NCBI RefSeq assembly: GCF_000003815.2
Contig: NC_049984.1
Location: 8,268,197 to 8,332,196, forward strand
Direction: 5' to 3'
From: Branchiostoma floridae
Lineage: Eukaryota; Chordata; Leptocardii; Amphioxiformes; Branchiostomatidae
Length of the DNA: 64,000 nt
The position numbers were made by a program, and so were the translations under genes. Positions 57,041-64,000 of this stretch are shown here, in pieces. The notes below the pieces were generated by a model. That model was given only the letters and a program-made list of their open reading frames with translations, searched no databases and was not told where the DNA came from. How positions within the stretch are numbered: position 1 is the first letter of the stretch; every line of letters begins with the position of its first letter.

Positions 57041-57305
57041 GTGGGCATGCTCACTAGCACTGCAGACATCTGAGCATGCTCAGTAGTACTGGAGACGTCT
57101 GAGCATGCTCACTAGTACTGCAGACGTCTGAGCATGCTTGGTAACACTTAACACGTCTGAGCATGCTCAGTAGCACTGAACACATCTGAGCATGCTCAGT
57201 AGCACTAAACACGTCAGAGCATACTCAGTAGTACAGGAGACATCTGAGCATGCTCAACAACACTGAACACATCTGAGCATCCTCAGTAGTATTAAACACA
57301 TCTAG
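57041..57305 (+). repeat. Nine-unit 29-bp tandem array with palindromic core
   Basis: Unit starts are 57041, 57070, 57099, 57128, 57157, 57186, 57215, 57244 and 57273, with no indel. The core CTGAGCATGCTCAG is a perfect 14-bp palindrome in the best units, and TAGTACTGGAGACGT-like sequence fills the rest. The array starts 12 bp after the stop codon. Confidence 0.92.
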
Positions 57306-58878
57306 GGAAGCTCGGTACAACCAAACAATGTTACTACATTTTATGTACATTGGTTAGTCTTAGTATTGTACCAGTAAGGCTATGATTACCTCTGGATAGG
57401 ACAAACAACCAGAAAGGAGGCTCTGAAAGATAACTTGTTGTATAATTGAACTAGCTAAGATGTGATATATCGTAGATGGGAATGTGACATTTAAGGGACC
57501 AAACATTTTATAAGAAAACTCTGGCCATGACTTTGTGATGATTTTTGTCAATGTATATGTGTGTTTAACTTTATATTTTGTGATACTTGAAATTGTAGGT
57601 AAACAAATCAGCACAAAAATGTAAGACATCCTTAGTAATGCCACAGATGTTGGTAATGCCAAGAAATTAGAGTTGTGCTTAAGGGCCACTGCTGTAAAGT
57701 TGTTTGCTTTGGCTTTGAACCACTATCTAAGGGACTAGTTTTGTGTCAAATCTAAACATGTGGAACAACTAACTACAATGCATTTGAAAGGCAGCTTGTG
57801 ACTAAAAGCTTTCCTAGTTAACCATATTTTAAAGCACTGATTCTGCTGTGACCTCACACAAGCACAATCTAATACATGTAGTAGACTGTGCTGATGTTGC
57901 TAGAAATGTTGAAAAGAATTTGATTCAGTTTCTTATCATTTTTGTAATTTTTGATTCTATTGAAATGCAGATGTAAATTTTGCTTTAATTTTTGTTGTAG
58001 CTTCTGAAGCTGAATTTCTGGCAAAGACAGACAAACAGGAAGTTTTTCTATACATGTATATGAAACGAGGTAAAAGTTCAATTTGATGTTAGATAAATGA
58101 TATAATTGTGCCACATTCCATGAAACTCTACAGGGCCTATTGTTCAATCCTGAAATGTTTATATGGTATTATTTTGAGAACAAAGGTGCACTGGATGTAA
58201 GTAATTCTTTAACAGATTTCTTGCACAACTTGGTGATATTTTTGTATTGTATTTTGTACAAAGTTATCCAATTTTACAACATGTGATTGTTGTGCCAGTA
58301 TTGTGTGATTTTTGTCCTAGGGCTAGCCATACTGTGTTGCTGCTACAATGTTATGGTAAAATATATGTAAAATTTGCTAGCCGAATTAGGATTTGTGTTG
58401 TATAAGAGCAATGAAAAATTCATTGTGCAATTAATTTCAAACTGCTGTGCCAAAATGGTTGGCAATGTTGGCATGTATATGCATCTAATATTATTGCTTT
58501 TGCTGAAGAATTAGCTGTTTTTCAATAGAGTAAATCGACGATAGTAATTGTCAATATTTTTTATTTGTCGTAGTCGGAGAGTAATGAATTCTAGTAGAAT
58601 TTCAGAATTTTCTAGAATGTTGTACACCCTGTTTGATAATATTTCCCACCTAGATGTTTCCACAAATGAAATTTCATAGAGTTTCATGATTTGAAGACAC
58701 TTATTGAATGGTGAACGTCATTGGGTTGTCAACCTACATGTATCACTATTGCCTCCTAGCAGATGTAGTGTGAATTACATTATGTATTCCTACAGTGCAA
58801 GTACTTAACATGTAACGTCTTATCCGTCCATATTGGTGTGTATGATCCACATTCCTGTGTACAGAGAGCATTTTCTGA

Positions 58879-58884
58879 AATAAA
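58879..58884 (+). terminator. Poly(A) signal of the coiled-coil gene
   Basis: AATAAA within TGAAATAAAGATG lies 1.85 kb after the stop. It is the clearest signal downstream of the coding end. Confidence 0.6.
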
Positions 58885-60054
58885 GATGAACCATGTGTCA
58901 TACTCTTATAGTTGAGTTGTCCGTATTTGCTGGTATCTGTTCTACAATGTCCCCAATTGTCTGCTTGACTGGACAATTCAAACCTTTGCAGTAACGTTAG
59001 ACTATGAAATATTTGGTTGCCATGGCATTATCTAAATGAAAGTCAGATTGAAGCTGCCCAGGCATCAGTACATTCATTCCATCAGCTTACCAGACAGTTC
59101 ATGATGCCGCATGAAAACAATTTTTTCAGTGACTCCAAAGATTTACAGGCATAGTATCAGCGACATCATCATTACCGGCGGCTTGCCCGGACCAGGTCCA
59201 CTCTCTCTCATTCCAGTTTACCTACCATCAGTCAAGAGTTACTAATGTTGTTTATGAAATATGAGTGCGAGAATACCGGTCTCACAGCGACATCTAGCAG
59301 GTACCGTTTGTACTACAGGTTTTAACCTGTTTAAAAACTTTCGTGTTGGCTGACATGAACATGGTTGTGTTAAACCACAGTGACTTCCAAGCGGGTCCGT
59401 TTTCGCTAGTTTTCAGAAAGAAAGGGGAAGCAGCTTAGCTATAGTGTATGCCAGCTTGCTACACCGTCTTCTGAACAAGATAATCAACATAGTCTCCAAA
59501 CAGATGTTGAGATGGTCGTGACGACCTTATGTTAAAGAGCAAAATTTGGCAATTTGAAGGTAATCTCTCTAGTCACTTTCGTAGCTGCGGTCCAGAGCGG
59601 TACTGCAAAGTAGGCTCTCGTAGGGTATATCCGACTTTTGAAAAAGAAAATGTGTGAAAATGTACAAGACATTCGAGACGACATAAAAAGATATAAGGAG
59701 CCCATGCCATGGAACACAATGATCGCCCATTGAAGCGGCACCTACATTTATGTACACTTCTTGTACCTAATGCATAGGCTATGGATACACATGGACATCA
59801 TCTACTTTGCCCTGAAAACTTTGGCCTGTTGCTTCATCGTTGCAGTGGGTGGTGCATCAGTGGTAGGAAGCCAGGGACCATGTCGCTAAATACGTCTACT
59901 GATCTCTAATAATGGCGCAGTCACCTTCGTAATGGGATTTTGATGTCATGCGATTTTCAAGCAGGCTGTGACAGAACCAACCGCCAATAACTATGCAAGA
60001 CAATCTTTTCGGTATCAAGACAGCTGAATTTGTACGATGCATGCGCGACTAACC

Positions 60055-60195
60055 CAAGAATGCCCTCATTTTCGATCGCACGACGGTCGTACGACGAATG
60101 TGACCATGTCCTTAACCCCCCCTCACATTAGGCGCGATTCGATCGGACGACGAGTCTGCGAGCGCCTAAGTGACGAAGAGGCATGTCCGGGAAGC
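60055..60195. repeat. CpG-rich inverted words, possible MITE
   Basis: CGATCGCACGACGGTCGTACG is followed by CCCCCCTCACATTAGGCGCG, then CGATTCGATCGGACGACGAGTC. These nested CpG dyads contrast with the AT-rich surroundings. Element ends could not be defined. Confidence 0.35.
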
Positions 60196-61337
60196 CTGCA
60201 TCGTGCAAATTCAGCTGCTTTATTCGGGAATGGAGACTCGTCGTTCCGATCGATTTTCACTACATGTGACGGGTGCATGAGCGCAGATTTTAAAACAAAT
60301 ATTGTACTAACACTGCTGTGCCTGTAATAACTGGGCAAACACCTAAGCAGTAGCCTGTTTACGGGGGTGTGATGGGGCGAACACTGAAAACAGTACCAGT
60401 GAAAAGTGCCAAACCACGGGCCTCTTAAGACTCTTTAGCCTAGTTACATCTGGGGACCCAAAACAACTCCTTCACGCACGCTGGGTCGGTCTGGTGAACC
60501 ATGTTCGGATGTCGTGAGAGGAGAATGACGGCACCGTGGATTCCCCTGGACCGCCCGACAGGCGTCACACATTCCTGTGCCTTAAGTCCGTCCTAACCAG
60601 ACAATTTAGTAAATGGGGTTTCACTTAACAAGGCTTTGTGTGGCGGAGAGCGCCCGGATTGACTCGGGAGCTCAGGAAATGCCTGAAATCTGTGAAATCA
60701 TCCTCTGTGAATGTCAGGGGGGACGCAGGTGGTCCAGGTGCCAGAATAAACAGCCGTGCGACGGTCAAGATCAAGTTGGATTGGGCAGCAGGAGAACGAC
60801 GGATTTCATGACGCCTGTTGGACGTCAGCGTTGGCGCAGAACACGCTTAGTACGTGACTTAGCTGTGACTTTAGGGATGCTATTCTAGGGATAACCTTTC
60901 CCACACCTTATGCCAGGACAGTCTGTTATCAGCAACGAGGAAAGAATGTGCTCACTAGCTACGACAGACAGTATGACAGAATGGTGTGTTAACGCTTAGC
61001 GATTGGGATTGTGTCCATGGAGCGCCCAAAGGAAAATAGGCAGTTTGGTCAATGCGAGATCCTTTCCTCTTCACACTTCTTTTTTTTTTTTTGACGTTGT
61101 CTGAACATTATCATAATCAGGCATGTCTCATACAGAAATTAGCTGCCTACATAAAGTGCTGTCTTAAATGTTGGTTCTGCCACAGCCTGCTTGAAAATTG
61201 TACGGAATCAAACTCAACGACTTACGACAAATCAATGTGACCGCGCCATAACCCTCCACGTGTGTTTTTCTCTTGCTAAAGGGGAATGACCACACGTCCC
61301 ATCACACCCAAAACACCTGTTTCACAGCCCAGGGGCT

Positions 61338-61350
61338 GGGTCAAAGGTCA
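61338..61350 (+). promoter_or_regulatory. DR1 nuclear-receptor motif
   Basis: GGGTCAAAGGTCA is a direct repeat of AGGTCA-type half sites with one-base spacing, the motif class used by HNF4, RXR-PPAR and COUP-TF. It is isolated in intergenic DNA with no gene start nearby, so activity is uncertain. Confidence 0.4.
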
Positions 61351-62910
61351 ACCGAGCCTCTGGGCCCTCTCCACCCACGTGTGCATGACGGGAAATGCTA
61401 CCGCCCGAATAGATGGAATACTTCCTCAGAATGTCAAAATATCGACCTTCTCAACCCCCATACGCTTGTTGTTGGGATGGGGAAACTTCGAGGAAATAGT
61501 TTTCAAATGTAAGGATGGTTTCTCATGTTAGGATGGGTTTTACAACACAGACTCTGACGGGTAAAAACAAAAAAAAATTCCCGCCGTCCGGATCCCATGT
61601 TTTATTGCCAACTAATAATGCCATATAATCAACAAATTAGAATCCCCATCAGTTTTGAAATTCTGCAAAAGAAAAATATAGATTATCAATGTTTTTCGTA
61701 CATTGGACGATCTATGAGACCAGTGTGAGAACGAAACAAGTAAAATACTCTCTTTAAGCCAAAATAACGGTTGATGATCTTTACTTGCACGTTCTTGCCC
61801 ATATTATATGAGACTCTCTTCCCCAAGCGCCATTTATAAATTATCATAAGTCAGAAAGTCATTGTATGTCCAGAGCGCCGGGCTACCCAAACCAAACGTT
61901 CAACTGCAGTACCGTAAAATGCCACTAGAAGGCCCATTTTCGAATTTGTCCAATGTTTTTCCAACCCCCATACACCTACCAAATATTGTCAACATCCATC
62001 CTCGGGATATTCGATAGACACACAGAAACACAGACAAACGGCATCCAAAGTAAACCTTCTTGGCGAAGGTAAAAATAAGAAAAGGTCATAATTACGAATT
62101 TCACAGTCCCCTATGTGGCGGTCAAAACCACCATAAGTCCCTGTATGATTCCAACACCTTGTGGATTTCATAACCGGATTGACAGCTATAATCTGTTCTA
62201 ATCCTAACCTTCGACCCCACAGATTTTCCATTTTCCTCTCGTTCTGAAATCGCTTCCCGAAAGCCAGGTCCGTTTTCCAAAACAACGGCCACTTCATTTC
62301 CCCTGCTTCCTCCTCGGCATCGTCCCAACCTGTAACCGGACCTGTGCCTCTGCTATGTGTGCGACCTGTTGTGTTGATTTAAGGGCGATGTACTCTCTCT
62401 TAAGAGCGACATCATCTCGGCTACCAGGAGAGGATGTCGTCCCTGAGGAGAGGAGGACAGCCGAACTTTACCCCGAGATTCTGAGTTACGTTTTCACGGT
62501 GCCTCTAGTTACAACAACAGTGGGGACCTCTGTGGTCTGTCGCATGGGCCATGGGCTCGTGTTTTATTCACTGGAATCCTCAGAGTTCTTCATCACATAT
62601 GAGGACGAGAAAGACATATCAATTCCGCACGAAGTCCACGCTGACTTGACATCCGCGCGTGCCTAAATTTCTTTACTTTGGGACTATACTGTAAATCATA
62701 CAAAGAAGATGCAAATTTAGAAAACATATGCTGTAGATTGCTAGCCTGTGTACCATCCTATTTACCACTCTTAGATTTCTTTGCACCCAGGCTAGTAAAA
62801 AAAGAAACCATATGCATCGGGAAATTAATACTAACGAACGAAGTATTGGGGACATGTGCATTTTGCCCGTGACATGCTGCTGACCAAACTCGTAGTTTGA
62901 GAGCATGTTA

Positions 62911-62946
62911 TTTGTTTGTTTGTTTGTTTGTTTGTCTGTTTGTTTG
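62911..62946 (+). repeat. (TTTG)n microsatellite
   Basis: About nine TTTG units with one TCTG interruption. It lies at the end of a repeat remnant (62950-63072) that shares GTACAA...GCAAGCTGTCTAAGACCAGGCAGTAAGGTTCGATC with 25.79-25.85 kb and 54.16-54.21 kb, and so is likely its poly-purine/pyrimidine tail. Confidence 0.8.
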
Positions 62947-63072
62947 CCATAACTGGTAACACACCAGTTTTGTACAATATTTGCAAGCTGTCTAAGACCA
63001 GGCAGTAAGGTTCGATCTGCTCACACTGGGACTGATCCCTTCTCTCTCCGCTACGTGTGGTGGGTTCTTTAA
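62947..63072 (-). mobile_element. Dispersed repeat fragment (SINE tail type A)
   Basis: On the minus strand it reads AAAGAACCCACCACACGTAG, then CAGTGTGAGCAGATCGAACC, then TTACTGCCTGGTCTTAGACAG and CTTGCAAATATTGTACAAAAC. Parts recur at about 10.9 kb, 25.79-25.85 kb, 28.52-28.56 kb and 54.16-54.21 kb. It is probably the 3' module of one SINE subfamily. Confidence 0.5.
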
Positions 63073-63180
63073 TGAATGAATGAATGAAGACCTTTATTGT
63101 ACATTCATACCCACTGGGTTTAGTACAGGTCACAACAAATGATACAACATGATATAATGATACAATGAATCTACACTACT
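63073..63180. mobile_element. Possible LINE 3'-end remnant
   Basis: (AATG)n followed by AAGACCTTTATTGTACATTCATACCCACTGGGTTTAGTACAGG resembles AATGAAGTTTATTGCATATTCATTCCCCATTGGGACTAAATGCAG at about 48150-48195. A shared sequence that starts at a short tandem repeat suggests a LINE (CR1/L2-like) 3' end. No reverse transcriptase sequence is present. Confidence 0.35.
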
Positions 63181-63469
63181 CAAGGATCGTATTCTACTGC
63201 GTACATTCGGCTTCTTCTCGTTTCTTTGTGATATTGAAAATGTAAGAACAGATATGCTTGATAAGTAAAGGCTTGTCTAGATTCATAAGGAATATAAATT
63301 TGTCTATATTACTTAGTTGTATGAAGTGGTAATGTGGTTTCCGTTAATGCTGTTTGTTTCAATTGTGTTTTGTGCGTCTTTAGGGTTTTGTGAATTTGCG
63401 TATTTTGTCCGTTGCTTTCTAGTGGCTCTCCTCAAATACGTGACCTCTAGCTTTACAACCCATCCTAGA

Positions 63470-63580
63470 GGACGTCCCTAACCGAAGCTAGGCACTCTTT
63501 TTCACCATAGTCAAGTGAAGAAATAGGTCATTAAGCCTTTCCCAGGGGCAGAACAACCCTAACCACTTTGCCACTTTTAT
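63470..63580 (-). mobile_element. SINE fragment
   Basis: CCTAACCGAAGCTAGGCACTCTTTTTCACC, AAGCCTTTCCCAGGGGCAGAACA and CTAACCACTTTGCCAC match the body and head order of the family in minus orientation. It is diverged and lacks a clear B box. Confidence 0.5.
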
Positions 63581-64000
63581 CATTGAGGTACGTTTTCCAA
63601 GCAATACTTTAGGTTTCATTCTGATCAGTACTTTGCTGTATGTAGCTACGCCATATGTTAGCATCGAACTTAACATTATACTATTCGATTAAGACTCGGT
63701 GATGACAGACAAACAAGGCTTTCAACGTGTAATTACACGATGATTGAGCTAACACGTGTGATCCATAATTCCGTTTATTATTTGACTCCATCAAAACAGC
63801 CCCCTCTCTCCTGCTGAAATCCCTCGGGAACAGAGAGCATCGTGCCCGAGGGACGCAGCGACCACGCGTGCCCCACTCCTGCGCGTGTGGTCGTAGGAAA
63901 ACAAATTTGTTCGCGATGTCAGGAATGCGAGGTTGAGGCACGTTTCGTTTCATGGGTGCACAGATCATTTCTGGCAATGAAAGCTGTTGCTGCTCCGCCC

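Larger units (their letters stand above)
57029..58884 (+). other. 3' UTR of the coiled-coil gene
   Basis: The UTR begins with a 29-bp palindrome array (57041-57305). It continues as AT-rich sequence with several TGTA words and reaches a canonical AATAAA at 58879-58884. The stretch 57306-58870 holds no ORF or repeat that I recognise. Confidence 0.65.
58885..64000. other. Intergenic region without a convincing gene
   Basis: I see CpG-rich inverted words at 60.06-60.2 kb, a DR1 motif at 61338, repeat remnants at 62.9-63.6 kb, and short open frames without resemblance to anything I know. One frame of 103 codons (62355-62666, plus) has no splice or family support. GC content rises locally at 60.0-60.9 kb. 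Confidence 0.5.

Noticed and set aside
57041-57305. CRISPR-like array
   Set aside because: The units are contiguous 29-bp tandem repeats without unique spacers, in an animal 3' UTR.
62355-62666. 103-codon open frame on the plus strand
   Set aside because: There is no recognised domain, no splice partners and no promoter context. Its length is within chance for a locally GC-richer stretch.

Overview
The window is nuclear DNA of an animal and most likely comes from a lancelet (Branchiostoma, amphioxus). The reasons are intron-rich genes with GT-AG introns, a deuterostome-type gene set (AGXT2 and ENTR1), an AT-leaning background rich in short TACATGTA-like words, and several families of short non-autonomous transposons and tRNA-derived SINEs. 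The organism is an inference, because nothing in the sequence names it. Two assembly gaps interrupt genes: 6312-6964 and 14208-14448.

Layout. (1) Minus strand, 1385-10310: a near-complete gene for mitochondrial alanine-glyoxylate aminotransferase 2 (AGXT2-like). Fifteen exons were resolved, one of them cut by the first gap and carrying an apparent one-base error. (2) 10311-13149: the region between the divergent AGXT2 and ENTR1 genes. It holds a tRNA-headed SINE and a cluster of GCGCGTGAAA words in both orientations just upstream of ENTR1. (3) Plus strand, 13150-17251: ENTR1 (SDCCAG3), an endosomal coiled-coil trafficking protein, with its third coding exon partly in the second gap. (4) Plus strand, 19105-57028: one giant gene of about 52 coding exons and about 2,390 residues that encodes an almost uninterrupted coiled coil. 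Its 3' UTR runs to a poly(A) signal at 58879. Its family was not identified with certainty; a PMFBP1/golgin-like rod is the best guess. (5) 58885-64000: intergenic sequence with repeats, a DR1 nuclear-receptor motif and no convincing gene.

The most interesting part is the giant coiled-coil gene. Its exons come in fixed sizes: 18 are exactly 84 bp, seven are 168 bp and one is 252 bp. Most other sizes equal sums of 84, 63 and 75. Almost all introns are phase 0, and exons mostly end in Glu/Gln/Lys codons. The 28-residue (four-heptad) repeat of the protein is therefore written into the exon structure. In the middle of this gene there is an exact SOX-POU composite site (35767-35781), 68 bp upstream of an ATG that opens a 34-codon exon with a good donor. 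This suggests an internal promoter for a shorter isoform. The same gene shows local tandem duplications that copied splice sites (45.1-45.4 kb, 50.7-50.9 kb, 53.7-53.9 kb), one GC-AG intron, and a nine-unit 29-bp palindrome array starting just after its stop codon.

Mobile DNA lies in introns and between genes. It includes three or four hAT-like MITEs (two with exact 8-bp target duplications), a fold-back MITE family, and a SINE family whose copies share a tRNA head and middle but differ in tail. One 518-bp SINE copy has a perfect 12-bp target duplication and a poly(A) tail. All exon boundaries were read by eye from splice consensus, frame continuity and family resemblance; none was checked against transcripts.
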